A stretch of DNA of 64,000 bases from Sipunculus nudus (GCA_026874595.1 CM049316.1:36711339-36775338); one strand, 5' to 3'. Counted from the stretch's first letter, positions 12,040 through 24,165 are shown. A program made the numbers and translations. Notes: generated by a model not told the origin, from the sequence alone.

Positions 12040-12196
12040 TGAGATCGGGGCTTTTTTCTGGAGTAAGCAAAGTTTGAAAGCTTTGCATGGCGCTAATAAT
12101 GCACGGTTGTCATTGAGGCAGCTTCAGTCAACAGCTAATGCTTGCGGTCAAAGCAGCAGAGGAAGGAAATTAATTAATCTCGAAAGAACGAAGTAA

Positions 12197-14550
12197 GGGC
12201 ACCATGTCAGAAGTTTTCTTTTTATTAAATATCATCTAAGCAATATATAGGTGTCTTGGAAAGTTTGTAAACTTAATGCCAGGTTTTCAAACTTGGCAGA
12301 TGTCCTTGGTGTGTACAAGCGCCATATTGTTTGAAGCAAATCTTAATCTCGCCATTATACGTCTCTTTGTCTCCTGGAAGAATTATACTATTGAGCCATG
12401 TATGTAAAGAGTTTTATTCTTATGTTCAGTCTGTATTAGAATCTTCTTTACTAGATAAAACTTTATCTGATGGGATTTGTTTTGTCTTGACTCACAAAAT
12501 TTGGCACTTTTTGTATGTTTCAGTTAGTTTATACCTAAAGTTGGTTGATACTAGATCTAAGCGTGGTATACCTTTTGTTTTTTTTTTCAGGTGAGGCTTT
12601 GCCAATAGGTCCCTACTTATCTGTTATGATTACGTTTATTCAAAATGAAAACCTTTAAATGTGTACGAAAGTCGACTTTACATTATACCGTGTCACTTTG
12701 TAATTGCACTACAACAAGAACTAAAAAAATATATAAAAATATAAATACATTTTATTAAATCAGGCTTATAAATATTTCTCGGCATACATTGCTTGGTGAA
12801 TTGATGAAGTGCTTCACCTTGCAGAAACTGTGTACAGTTCATTTGCTGGAACTTCTGGATCCTTGACTTGTTCTCCTCTCGATCATTGCCCCTCCGTATT
12901 GTTATATCCGGTATACAGCTACTTTATTGGATTTCAAACGCTGAAAGACCAAGGTCTTCTGTCGCGGTAAATTAATCCCCGGGGAGAAATTGTTTATTGG
13001 CATTTATGGGCCCTCGCCTAAACACGGACCGGATATTGCTTATTTAAATCAATGATTTGGTCCTGAACCCGACTTCTTAGAAAATAAAAGAAGATAACAA
13101 GGTGGTATTGAAATGAAAAGACGCCTAATTATCCAGAAAATATAAAAATGTTCCGATTATATTAATATACTATACTATTGTTTTATAGTAGAGATGCCGT
13201 TGGTACTGTTACCGTAAAATTGTTTTCTCTTCACATACCTTATGATTTAAATTAATTAACAACAATATATTTCTCTCGGATTTAAAATCTAATTGCGTCA
13301 AGAGCGTTTGGGTAATTTTACACTGAGGTGCACCCACATTTCAGATATCTCAGATGACACGTTTGTGGTTACAATTTGAAAAGAAATATTCGATATTTAT
13401 AAATTACCAATCTGAGAACATGATAGAAATGTTTTAGTTTTGAAACACTTTCCTAATCTTAAATGTCAATACCAAATAATTTGCCAAGCTAATGCTGACA
13501 AACTATATGATTTAAACATATTAAAATTGTTAAATTGAAGATTTGTAGCCCATTAAGTATAAACATCCATTACAATTTCAAACGGATGTATAAAGATATT
13601 GGTGCGAAATCAACTCGACAAGAAGAATATCAAAATTTTTCGACACCGTTTGTCCAGTTTCCAGTAACTGATTCTGATTCTTTGATTTGTTTATATTAAT
13701 TACATATTAAAGGGGAAAAAATCAATGCATATTGTTCAAGCTGAGGAAAAGATACAAGTGAATCATGAAGGCCGAGTTGGTTCTGACACTCTACTACATG
13801 ACACAAGTTGAAATGCTCTCTTAGTTGCATATATAAAGGAGTAAACAAGAATATTAAGCTCCCATAAAGTAGTTCATAAAATTCATATACATTTAATATT
13901 TCTATTCTTAGGATCTATTATCAGTGCAGCCCAAGCGTTAAAATTCTTTGTCAGGAACAAATGGAATAAAATTGGACTTTGACCTCACAGAAAATAAAAT
14001 GACATCAGAAGCGTCACCTGTAATTTTTCATGCGTGCTAGGATAACAGACATTAGCTATCACCTTGTAAATCTCCTGCTGAAGATGCTTAAATAGAAAAA
14101 AAAATAAAGTTTTCACGATTTATAATGAAAACTGGCCAATTCGTAGTTAAATGTTAAAGCTGGAATCTCCGAATCTGGTATTGCCGTTTGCTCCAGCATA
14201 TACACATGACATGGATGTGTTAAATACAAAGTGTGTTAATTTAAATCCTCAATAAATATGCTCAGTGCAACATATTTGATCTTTGTCAATAAGAAGACAT
14301 AAACTTCCAAGCTCCCTAGAACTGGTTTTCCCCCAGATATATCTATAGGGATATAGACAACATTGAACTATAGTTATTTTAATCTTGAATCTTTGATTTA
14401 TGTCAATGTCTGGAGATAGAGCCCGAATTAACGCAAGACACAAACTGAAGGGGAAATACAAATTTAATTCAATCGTTGGAGTCAGCTTCTCGCCTGCATT
14501 ATTTGTTGAATTTGTGTGATTTCTGGTTTATTAAATATTAATGAACGGAG
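12197..14550. other. non-coding DNA
   Basis: Mostly AT-rich with no repeat seen elsewhere in the window. A GC-richer block at 12880-13060 contains TTAATCCCC and the palindrome CCCCGGGG (12977-12984) and could be regulatory. Frames at 12331-12594 and 14249-14461 show no domain. Confidence 0.4.
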
Positions 14551-14558
14551 GTAACTCC

Positions 14559-15593
14559 TAGAGATGGGCATCGCCTTTAATTTTCGTATTGAAATATATA
14601 TGTTAGAGCTTACTGCGATACGTATCGCAATATGTTTCCATTGTGTCAGTTTACAGGAAATACAGGTATTTTCTGGTATGAGTACAACATATTAAACATA
14701 GCATTAATCCATTATCATGTTAATATAATTACACAATAAAATGTATGTTGATCACTTAATTATAGACCAAAAATATGTCAAAATCTTTCAGCAATGCCAA
14801 GAGAGCTTTCTGGAGTGTGGTTTCGTACTAAGAGGGATAGATAGAGTGCACACTCACGGTCGTGTAACACACATTGAACGCTGCTCTCCTTGACCAATAA
14901 TACTGTTCTATTGACACTTGATCTTCCTGCGTTACACTGAATGTACAGAAGGAATATTAAAACTTAACTGGACAGTCCATGGGTAAAACGTTAGGCCCTC
15001 TCTGCTGGCAACCCGGATTCGATCGCCGGCGTGGCTATAAGAGTGGGTTGTAGTGGCCCGTCCAAGGCCGGTGTCCAAGGCCGGTGTTTTTCTCCGGGTT
15101 CTCCGGTTTCCTCCACCTCTGGACACTACCCAACGCCATATCACCTGAGCCATGGGGAGTGTCTAGATTTGTTATAAAGCTATTTTTATAATGCGTGTAA
15201 AAATAATATGTTTATTATAATGTCAAAATAGTTATTTTGACAGTTCGTCTTTCTTTTTCTGTATCATTTCTTTCCTTTATTGATAGCAAAAAGTCTTCGA
15301 GCAGAAATTTAAATTCCCTCAGACGGACCTTTGGTTTAAAAAGTCCATCAAGCCGACCTGAAAATATCCTGGTAGGGCTTTATCAGACCATGAGTGTCTA
15401 TAGACATGGTTTCGGCCTTCACTTTTAGCCTTTCACTTCACTCGAATGTGAAGATTTATATCAGAAACCTGATTTTGCAAGAAAAGATAGGTTTCAGTCA
15501 CGTTTGACAAAATATCGACATCTATATCGCGATGTGCAATATGTGAAATACCGTATCATGATAACAATATATCGATTATATCGCACGCCCCTG
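14559..15593 (+). mobile_element. hAT-A non-autonomous element, complete, with 8-bp TSD
   Basis: The left end reads TAGAGATGGGCATCGCC and the right end TATCGCACGCCCCTG, whose complement CAGGGGCGTGCGATA is an imperfect match to the left. The flanks are GTAACTCC (14551-14558) and GTAAGTCC (15594-15601), an 8-bp duplication with one change. Both subterminal parts are rich in TATTGCGATAC- and ATATCGCGATATG-type palindromes. There is no transposase frame. The 1035-bp length includes a SINE at 14955-15200. Other copies or fragments lie at 840, 2379, 17261, 41834 and 58947. Confidence 0.8.
14955..15200 (+). repeat. tRNA-derived SINE (family S1) nested in hAT-A
   Basis: The head runs from about CTGGACAGTCCATGGGTAAA through the B-box region GGATTCGATCGCC. 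The central block has TTTTTCTCCGGGTTCTCCGG and TTTCCTCC. The tail holds CACCTGAGCCATGGGGAGTG and ends in AT-rich sequence. A short internal duplication (GTCCAAGGCCGGTG, twice) is particular to this copy. Because it lies inside the hAT-A copy and other hAT-A copies lack it here, the SINE inserted after the DNA transposon. Confidence 0.75.
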
Positions 15594-15601
15594 GTAAGTC
15601 C

Positions 15602-16070
15602 GGCCAACGAAAGATTCTAACGTCTATGTGAATATCCTTGTTTGATATATTTAGATTACACTTGGTGGCTATGTTGGCGGGTCCCTCATAGTCATAAGAC
15701 GTGGATATAAACGAAACGAATAGTCTGTATACCATGGGATCGTCATTTACTGGTTTCTTGTTATAGACGGTTCAAGGGCTTATTTTTAGTTGATCGACGC
15801 CATATATCAGAAGAGGCCCCTTTAAAGCCCAGAATGACTGAAAGTCAGTTGAGCGTATATAACCTGTTCAACATTTTGATCAATTAGTATAAGCAAGTGG
15901 TCAATTATTATTAATATTCATTAGATATGTTAATGTTTAAATAAGGCGGATACATTTACTTACACAATAGTTGCCCAAAAATAAAGCGTACTTGAAGTTC
16001 TCGGGCCGCCCCTGCAGGCACAAGGCAGAAATGGAAGCCATTATCATCTGACGACTCTAATAACACCAGA
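15602..16070. other. non-coding DNA
   Basis: Nothing recognised. Confidence 0.45.
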
Positions 16071-16214
16071 CTAACATCCTGACGGGCCTTGTCCCTTGAC
16101 TCCATTTGTTTCTTCCTCTGAGGCATTTAGGACGTTGCCCTTTGTCTTGAAAATGGTGATCCCTTCACCAGGAGCACTTAAAAATGTCAGCGAAGGTCCG
16201 CTTTGGGAAGACAT
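16071..16214 (-). CDS. 47-codon hypothetical frame in GC-richer block (weak)
   Basis: An ATG frame on the minus strand begins MSSQSGPSLTFLSAPGEG, continues through ASEEETNGVKGQGPSGC and ends in TAG. The local sequence (16081-16300) is GC-richer than its flanks, and the composition is hydrophilic and protein-like. No family is recognised. It could be a 3'-terminal exon or a conserved non-coding element on the plus strand; length alone does not exceed chance. Confidence 0.12.
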   Translation of the reverse strand: MSSQSGPSLTFLSAPGEGITIFKTKGNVLNASEEETNGVKGQGPSGC

Positions 16215-16690
16215 TTGTAGTTTGACGAGGACGGTGGACAATTTCGCGATGTTTATCTCTACTCTTTTCCCCGTTTAAGACCAAAGAAAGGCAGAGGACG
16301 AGATGAAGAACGTGTCCATAAAAGACTGCAAGGTCCGTATTTTTGTGGTAACAGAAAGGGAGAGAATGGTACAAATAGTTGAAAGAGAGAAAGGAAATAA
16401 CTGAGGTCTATTATGTGATTTAATGCGTTGCCAAGTGACGGATCACGACTTCATTACATCATTATGCAATACCACATTACTTCATTTACGTTGTGAAGTT
16501 TGAAGCATTTCAGAACATAGAGTGTCTACAGCTGATATTTAATAGGGCCTTATTACTGCTGTAGGCATTAAGGCGATTTTCTAAGCACAATGACTTCCAT
16601 ACTTGAAGGGATTTTATTTCGATAACTAGCGTCTATTACCTAAAGATAATCCTTTCATAAAAATATGCCAGTAAAATGCATTGTTGTTTT

Positions 16691-16835
16691 GTTTTTTAAC
16701 TTTTTTATAACATATAGGGGGCGCTAAATAATCCAAACAGATTCAATGAGGACATCTTGCAGCAAGTCAGACAAACTAGAGTTTTGTAATGGGCGTTTTG
16801 GAAGTGTCGGCCTCCCCACTTCTGCACATATGCAA
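16691..16835 (+). repeat. dispersed repeat G, copy 1
   Basis: TTTATAACATAT, GGGG, TCCAAACA, ATTCAA, GACATCT, CAAACTAGAGTTT, GGGCGTTTTG and CTTCTGCACAT recur in the same order and orientation at 38437-38590, with roughly 70 percent agreement by eye. The type is unknown. Confidence 0.55.
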
Positions 16836-17260
16836 CCAAACATCCCGCCTTTTCCTGTTTGTCAACATTTCAAAACTGCTCGGTCTTCTCTTTCCATCCA
16901 TGACCCAAAATTCACACAAAGAAATAAATAACAAGTTTTATAATATACGTAGGTTATTTCAGAAATAAATAACTAAAACCATTATTTCCTGGATCGTCTG
17001 TTGCACGTCTGTGCATCAGTATCCTTTAAATCTAGATATGTTCTCTTCCTCTGGACACACGCAGAGAGCCTGGCGATTTGAGAGATAATGCAATAGGAGT
17101 GAACCTCAGCTGTCTGAAGCATCACGGAGAAAAAGATGTATAGCAGAGAAGCCAAGACACATTTGAAGCTAAACAAAAATGACGTTGCATGGACTGTAGA
17201 AGGGCAACCTGGAGGGAACACCAAATTGTCCTTGCAATACTTATTAACTATACCTTTTAG
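16836..17260. other. non-coding DNA
   Basis: A 121-codon minus-strand frame (16982-17347) runs into the hAT-A copy and has no recognised domain. Nothing else is seen. Confidence 0.45.
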
Positions 17261-17760
17261 CAGGGCTTGGTACCGCCTACAATTTTCGTATTGCAACATA
17301 TTGCGATATTTTTTAGCGCGTTGCAAAACGTTTTTCGATATTTTCATTGCATCAATTTAAGTCAGGGTTTTCTTTCCTGTTCTAGAAGAATAATGTTATT
17401 TTCGAAACACTTTATTTCCTGCAGTTATCCTGAGATCTGATGAGAGGATATTAATTTATATTTAATTGTTGTCATAAGTACCATAAATCAAATGTTCAAG
17501 GACGGACCTTTGATCCTATGGTTTATCAAGTCTAATTAAACATCCCCAACCGAACGATCTGAGACGTCTCCATAAACACGGTAGCACTTTCAGACTTTCA
17601 CTAATCCAAACTCATTTAAATTTTTAAATCAGTTACAGAAACATTATTTTTATTACAATAAATCCGTGTCAGTCATGTTTGACAAATTATCTGAAAAAAA
17701 TCGATATTTGTTAACAATATTGCGATACGCAATAACCGTTTCGCAGTATACCCATTTATT
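17261..17760 (+). mobile_element. hAT-A element, diverged copy
   Basis: It begins CAGGGCTTGGTACCGCC, followed by AATTTTCGTATTGCAACATA and TTGCGATATTTT, matching the left end of the 14559 copy. The middle shares GGACGGACCTTTGATCC and GTTTATCAAGTC. The right part shares CAGTCATGTTTGACAAA and GCGATACGCAATAACCG. The right terminus is degenerate, so the last coordinate is approximate. Confidence 0.65.
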
Positions 17761-18865
17761 TTTACCTTTTTAATTTTACCTTCCATGACATTAATATAAG
17801 TGCCCTTCCGTTCAGAATGAGGCGATCAGTATATCATTATAACACATATATATGTATATTATTATTATTATCATTAACATGATTACTCCTGCTCAGACTT
17901 GTACCTCCAATTCGCAAATATATATTTATGTAGTATTACAAAATGTGTCTTTTGTGTAAAGGTGCCTCATACTAAACCATGGGTTATATGACACAAGCAT
18001 TTTTCTACTTAATTGATGTCACGGTCTTTCTTTAATGTACTATGCAAATATCCATTATAAATCGTTTGATTGAAATGTCATAAAAGTGAAAGAGTTATAT
18101 TTAGTTTAATTTCTCACGGGATAATAATTTCAGATAACACCTCTGACCTGTCAACTGGTAAGGGTGTAATTTGTGACTTTTTCTTAAATTGTCTGGGACA
18201 AGAATAGAAGTTTATCACTACAAGCTATAAATATTCAAAATAACAATACACCCAGCCAATTATGCCGCGGTGACGTTCAATCACTCTTTGAAGAAAGATG
18301 TAATCAAAATGGGGAGATAATTCGCATTTTAATCTAAACTTGTTTCAAATGTCAATAAATTAACAGGTAATTAGGGAAGATGAGCTGAGTGAAATCAACA
18401 ACGGGGAATGAAAAATCTGAAAACCTGTGAAAACAGCACTTTCAATTCCTCTGAGGGTTAAAGGTTTATGATTCAAGACGTATCGTTCGCTCAGCTTAAG
18501 AAACGAAATTATAATGTGATATTCAGGTTTTGTTGGCAGGGTACTACTCTTCCGCGTAAATTTCTCGGTGTTATCTGATTGTGTCCACTGAAATGGCTTT
18601 ACCGCCAACAGAGATAAATTGTTAAAGACAGAGAATTTACAATATTAATATGATTAATATGATTTGAAACGCGTTCTTGTTACAGTTTTGACTCTAATGG
18701 GATCATGATTTCCTTTACAACCTTCCAGGTTGTATAAACGTATATTTAATGTTGACATACAGAAAAGTTTTTTTAAGGGGGGGGGGGAAGCGTTTATGTT
18801 TAACTTTGTATCAAAAGTGACCATAATAATATTGTCTGGAGCATCTGGTATCTTAATAGCAGACA
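17761..18865. other. AT-rich non-coding DNA
   Basis: An 82-codon minus-strand frame at 18360-18608 and a 71-codon one at 18654-18869 show no domain. No other feature is seen. Confidence 0.45.
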
Positions 18866-19560
18866 GCACCTAAAACAACGAGGTGGGACACGAATCCCGA
18901 CTTGGACGACCCGCACTCAGGGACTGGGGGATGGAGCCAGTACCTGGACTCGGACTTTTACTCATTTTTGGAGGTAATTAAGACAAAAGGAATCAGACGG
19001 AATCCATCTCGAGTCCAGTAGAAAAAAACTCTGTCACATACGTGCAAACACCAACAGAATTGGAAAAAAAGAGAAATATATATTAAGTTTTTGCTTTAAA
19101 TTTGGAGCGAAATGCAGTCAAATGTACAAGTAGAAACTTGTCCAAACTAACATAAAAATACCAAAAAAAAATCTCAAATTTTTATTAATAATAACAATAT
19201 TTGGGTTGGAATTTATGCCTGGACTGGGCAATAAAAAAACAAAGATCCTCCTATTTTCTCTCTGGTGTACAGCAAGGAGAGAGTTCGTAAAACGGGTATT
19301 AGCTTGGAATCAAGCACTCGATGTATATTACCCTGGTTTGGACCGGAGTATTCTTCTCAAAACTGTATGAGACGATTAATGAATGAAAATTAAATCATAA
19401 AATATTAACTTAGTTTTTACATTTATTTTGATATATACTAGCACTGTGATACCCCACACTGCGCAGACTCGGACTCAAAAGAGTATGACTCTACCGTTTA
19501 CACATTGTTGGAGTCAAAACAGACACCCACAATGAACGGAGCTTCTATAACATCAGCGGC
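18866..19560 (+). repeat. dispersed repeat E (GACTCGAGTCC family), plus copy
   Basis: The stretch holds several forms of ACTCGGACT, plus ATCTCGAGTCCAGTAGAA and CTCTGTCACATACG. The reverse complement of 43075-43540 has the same landmarks in the same order, so the two are inverted copies about 24 kb apart. There is no coding frame and no certain termini; a non-autonomous transposon is the likeliest type. Confidence 0.6.
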
Positions 19561-19744
19561 GTAGGTATTAATGTAGCGGAGAGGAAAATGTAGTCCGTTC
19601 AAATGTTTTGCCTAAGCATTGTTTAAAGGCAAATTACATAAATATGGGTGTCTTGTGGTATGGAATAAGTAAGATTTAGTAGGCATATGCATGTGAAATG
19701 TAAACAGATGTTTCCTTGAAATGTAACATATTTTGATTTTGAAG

Positions 19745-19873
19745 TTTGACAGTCGAGACAAGAAATCCCGGCTGTCTAAAAATGCCCAAACAGAAGAGAT
19801 TAAGTTTGAGAAGAAACGACCTCTGGTACTACCCGTGCACTTTGTTCTGCGTCGCCCGGCTTGCGACATCCAG
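19745..19873 (+). CDS. candidate internal exon, unrecognised
   Basis: After TTTTGATTTTGAAG (a plausible acceptor) there is a 129-base open stretch, exactly 43 codons, ending CCAG before GTTTTA (a weak donor). It encodes a basic, hydrophilic peptide (FDSRDKKSRLSKNAQTEE, then KRPLVLPVHFVLRRPACDIQ). Third-position GC is visibly higher than the AT-rich surroundings. Both the plus and the minus strand are open here, because of the local GC richness, so coding direction is not certain. No domain is recognised. Nearby frames at 19893-20075 and, on the minus strand, 19612-20118 compete with it. Confidence 0.2.
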
Positions 19874-19879
19874 GTTTTA

Positions 19880-21617
19880 GTCGGTACGGAAAATGGGGGC
19901 CACCGATTTCGGCCAAGTTGAAACATGTTCAGGGTTAACCAGTCAGGGTTTGGTAAGGGCACGGGATGCGACAAGAAAAGTACACCGAGGACAGCGTCCA
20001 GGAAGAGAGTTCTTTTTTCAAACGGACGTGTATCGGCAAACTGTTTTTGACCACGCCCAAATCCGCAAATTATAGGAGTACCCATGTGCTGTTCGCGTGC
20101 AATAAGGTGGCTTGACATTCGATCTATATTGATGCATATGTAGTGATGAAGATAGTTGTATAATGTACATTACAAAATAATTGAAACATTCATATTGTTC
20201 AGAATTAAATGAAATTTTCAATCATTATTGATAACCACGTGACTATGTGTTTAAATGTCTCACAAGTACTGGCAAATCAGGTTTCGAGTTCTCTGTTTGA
20301 ATTATTTTGGCTTTGGCTCGGAATAACTTGGTGGTCAGGTAAGTAAATTAGGAATTCACCGGTTTTTTTTTTTTTTAATCAAGACCGACGTTCGAATGTT
20401 TTGGCCTTCAACGCACTCTTTACTCGAAATGTATTATCTCTTAGGGATATTTGCCTTAGTGGTTATCTGGTTTCGGGTTTATTAGGGTTTTTTTTCACAG
20501 ACGCAGGCTTCTACGTTTAAAGGGGAAGGAAAATGATAGAATGGGTAGTGTTTCTATTCATGAATCATAATACACCTTGTCAGCATTAATGTATTGTTTA
20601 TATACATAAATGGAGATGGGGAAATATTCTCTAATCAAATATAAACATAAATGTTCTCCAGTTATTCATTCAGATTTCGGTTTGTTACATTTCAGTTCTT
20701 CAAAATTTCTTTAAGCACAAAGAAAATAAGTTTAAACGTGTATACTGATCAAGAGCTGTCCTCTCTAAATATCTATGTTCACGTAAAATGTAAAAAGATG
20801 ATTCTGCCCATGTTAAACTTTGCCGCTCTTAGTACTTGTAACCGACCTGTCACTTTATATGAGCTGTGTCATGATATTTTAGATGAAAGAAAATGGTCTA
20901 CAGGCACTTATGAGACCACTCTTCCGCCAAGAGGCGCTACAGAATGCAATTTATGGTTCTGACGCACTACTTAATCAATTGTCATCGACTAAGGGTTTCG
21001 GATCGATCGCAAATTAATCGGAACTTATTGCTAGGATAAGGAGTGCAATGGTAATGATCTTACGGGTGCTTCAATAGATCAAAGTAAAACCAAAGGAAAT
21101 ATTTTCCTGGGTTGACAGTTTTGAGAATATTTCGCTACCCGGTCCCTAACGGCAACAACAATGACGCAATAAGTGACGTCATGGCCTTTCAAGAAATCCT
21201 GTAATGGCACTTCACCGTTTTGCCCATAACTGAGACAGCTTCCTTAAATTAGTGATTGGTTTCATGTACTATTCTAGCATCTTCAAATGGTGGAAGCATT
21301 TAAGGTTGAAAAACTTGATATTCACTCTATCATTTGACCCGCTGGACCAGACAAAATCACACCCGTAGTCAGATATCAAAGTAAGAATTCCCTTGCGTTT
21401 GGACAAGCACTTATCACTGAAATTCTATCAAGATTACTTGGAAGTGTCAAATTAAAATACATTAACATCTTCTGTAGTGGTTTTGCCTCAAACTTTTCGA
21501 ATGTGCCTAAAATATCCGTTAATGTACTAGTCTTAAGCAGGCACCATTTCAAGGTAAAAAAAAACCAAGCTTTCCTCCTGTTACTTAACATCTTTCAGGT
21601 ATCCTTGTTTGCAGACT
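19880..21617. other. non-coding DNA
   Basis: A poly-T tract lies near 20363-20376 and a CRE palindrome TGACGTCA at 21174-21181. The plus frame at 20651-20962 has no domain. No other feature is supported. Confidence 0.4.
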
Positions 21618-21735
21618 GCATGTCACCCCCCCCCCCCCCCCCCCCACCAATTTCGGGTTTTTATCTTATACCGATCTTAAATAACCCCCCCCCCCCCCCG
21701 TGTTGGTACACTGAATTTGATTTCAGAGTACCCTT
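21618..21735. repeat. C-tract repeat family member
   Basis: Two long C runs (about 21626-21644 and 21685-21699) enclose TTTCGGGTTTTTATC and are followed by GAATTTGATTTCAGAGTACC, the core seen at 396-520. The copy lacks clear ends. Confidence 0.5.
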
Positions 21736-22154
21736 TAATTGAATTTTTTCTAAATTCTTATTCTTTTAGTTCAAAATATGTTGGCAGGCCAGATACGAAT
21801 ATTAAAAGCTAGAAATATTATATGAAAAAAAAAATGTCGCAAACAAATATTAATTTAAGTGTTATCTAATATATATATTTCAATATATTAACTCAAATAC
21901 TTTACCACAGCCCTTGACACACTACATTAAAAAACTAATTTTAATGTTTGTATGATAAGGATTAAACTCGTTCATCTGCACAATGAAAGAAATGAAAGTA
22001 CATTTTATGTCTTTCCTGAATGTTTCACATATTTTATCTTGAGCATTAATGCTTCTTGAAAAGTCCATATTCTTAAGTCTGAGACTGTAGAACAGTTTTG
22101 ACAAAGTATCATTTAATCCGCCAAAACAGAGTTTTGCGGATACTATGTTTTCAG

Positions 22155-22186
22155 CCCACCGCCGCCGCCGCCACCGCCGCGCAGAT
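22155..22186. repeat. (CCG)n-rich stretch
   Basis: CCACCGCCGCCGCCGCCACCG-type sequence in an otherwise AT-rich region. On the minus strand it yields an arginine/tryptophan run in a 129-codon frame (21922-22311) that is judged spurious. Confidence 0.75.
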
Positions 22187-22314
22187 GTCCGGAGAACTCC
22201 TCCGTAACTGCTGAATTTTACGAAACCCGGGGTTATGTTCGGGTCACATGTGAACTGCTGCGCCCCGATTTTGTGTTGACCTCTGACCTTTCCTCTGCGC
22301 TCTGTGTCCATCTG

Positions 22315-22740
22315 TGCGACTGTGTTTACGCATAAACCCCCATATCTCTGGACTCGTTTGACCGATCGGGCTGAAATTTTGCACGTTTATACATCTTGGA
22401 TAGGTTTTCGATTTTTGTGACATGTGCCGCCAACTACCTCCCCGTTTACGCTCCAGACATTCATGCTAATATCTCAGGACTTGTTTAACGGATCAGCAAG
22501 AAATTTGGCATACGTATAGGTCTAACATGCCATTTAACATGCCCAAAACTGGTGGAGCTACCTGCAACCGTTTTTGCACAGCGGCCATCTGTTTATCTGC
22601 TTTTGGATAAAATCATGAATATCTCTGCAGTGGTTGGATTTATTCATATGAAATTTTGCACGTGTAAACATCTTGGATAGATTTTTTGTTGATATGACAG
22701 GTGGCGCCACCTATCTCCCTCCCTCCTGGTAATTCAGCCT
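22315..22740. repeat. tandem repeat, 127-150 bp unit, ending in GGTGGCGCCACC
   Basis: Three diverged units begin at ATATCTCTGGACTCG (22342), ATATCTCAGGACTTG (22469) and ATATCTCTGCAGTGG (22619). Each then has GAAATTTTGCACGT or a variant, CATCTTGGATAG, and a GGTGGCGCCACC-like end. Similar cores occur at 49.6-50.7 kb and near 51570. This looks like a repeat class common in molluscan intergenic DNA (from memory, unsearched). Confidence 0.65.
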
Positions 22741-24129
22741 TTACATCATTACAATACCACACCAACTAATCTATATCTTTCATGTAATATGTCTTCTACC
22801 ACAGAAGGTTTTCCCATTACCTCTATATCCTATCACCACTTCACCCGTACCTCTCTAATTTAGGCGGATACACGTAGTCGCTAGTTCTTAATTACTAAAG
22901 ACTTAATATTAATTGTTATAAATTTAATTTAATAACACTACATAAAATAGCTTTTAACGTTTTACAGAGGCAAAAATAAAATAATGAATGTAATTAGAAT
23001 CGCTTCATGGTGACCATGAACCGTCATCTTTCAGCTATTGAAAATCAGCCACATTGGAGATCTTACGCAAACAAAAAACCTTGGCAGAAGAAAGAAAAAA
23101 ACAGTCACGAAATTCTCATCCGACACCCTCAACATATAATAATGCAATTTTCACGAAGTAGTGAGTTTTTGTTACTGAAATTTGGTTCCCAGGAGGCACA
23201 ACTTGCAGGTTAAAAATATGTGTAGAATCTAGAAAACTGATCTAATTTCTTTCAAATAAAACAAACAGACTCAAGACTGGTCAAGAAATAAAATAGGAGA
23301 AGCATTTTGTTTGTTTAAAAAAAAGTAAGTTTGCGTAAATTTACATGATTAATGAGTTTCTAAATAAAATTTTACATTAAATTTATTAGTTTATAAAGCG
23401 TCTTCAGTAATATAAATTTATTCTAAAACGCTGCACATGAAAGTTCCTAAAATGTACATGGAAATCATATGTATATGCACCTAAAGTAAATCATCAAATA
23501 CATATTAAAACAGTAAAAGACAAGATATTTAAAATCATAAATTAATAAACCTTTCCTCGTTATGGGTTAATTCACTAGAAGCCTGACGGAAGAAGAAAGA
23601 CTTCCATGATTTTTTATTAAATATGTCACAGAATTCTGCATTCTAACATGTATAGGAAGTTGCTTCCAGAGTTGTTATATGTGCAGAAGTTTAAAACATA
23701 CACCCAGTACTATCAGATAAACAACAAAATCGATATCGGTCAAGAAATAAAGCAGAATTCGAAGCAAATTTTGTGAAGAAGTTTAAAAGCCCCCACCTAG
23801 CCTTATTAGATAAAATGAAACCGGTTACGAAATAGAGGAGGAGAAACATTTTTTTTTTTAATTGTCGGCGGACGCCGGACGAATGCACAGACCGGCGCCG
23901 GATCCCCATGCTATAAGCTCATCGGCTCTAGGACCGGGTGTGTTAAAAATGGAAACCGATTTGTTTGCACTCAGGGGACCTCTAAGTAGGTCCACCTATA
24001 ACTGTTTAATTTAAATATGGATATGACAAAAAAAGGGGAGGGGAGGGGGAGGCTTAACTGATTCAAGGTACTCCCGGTGAACAGATGATGGCGTTGGGTA
24101 ATTAGCCTCTAGAGTCGGAAGAACTCGGT
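22741..24129. other. AT-rich non-coding DNA
   Basis: A small GC-rich piece with GGACGCCGGACGAATGC and a CATGCTATAAGCTCATCGG tail (23868-23925) resembles a dispersed invertebrate repeat end, but it has no second copy here. Frames at 23007-23213 and 23691-23909 show no domain. Confidence 0.4.
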
Positions 24130-24165
24130 AGACCAGGTGTAAAGACTTCATATTACCCCCTCTTT

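Noticed and set aside
19612-20118. 168-codon minus-strand frame, the longest in the window
   Set aside because: It lies in a GC-rich stretch where the plus strand is open too, shows no domain or signal peptide, and its composition (R, S, T, F) looks like read-through of a shadow frame.
21922-22311. 129-codon minus-strand frame
   Set aside because: It crosses a (CCG)n stretch and the start of a tandem repeat; the RRWRRRRW run is a repeat artefact.
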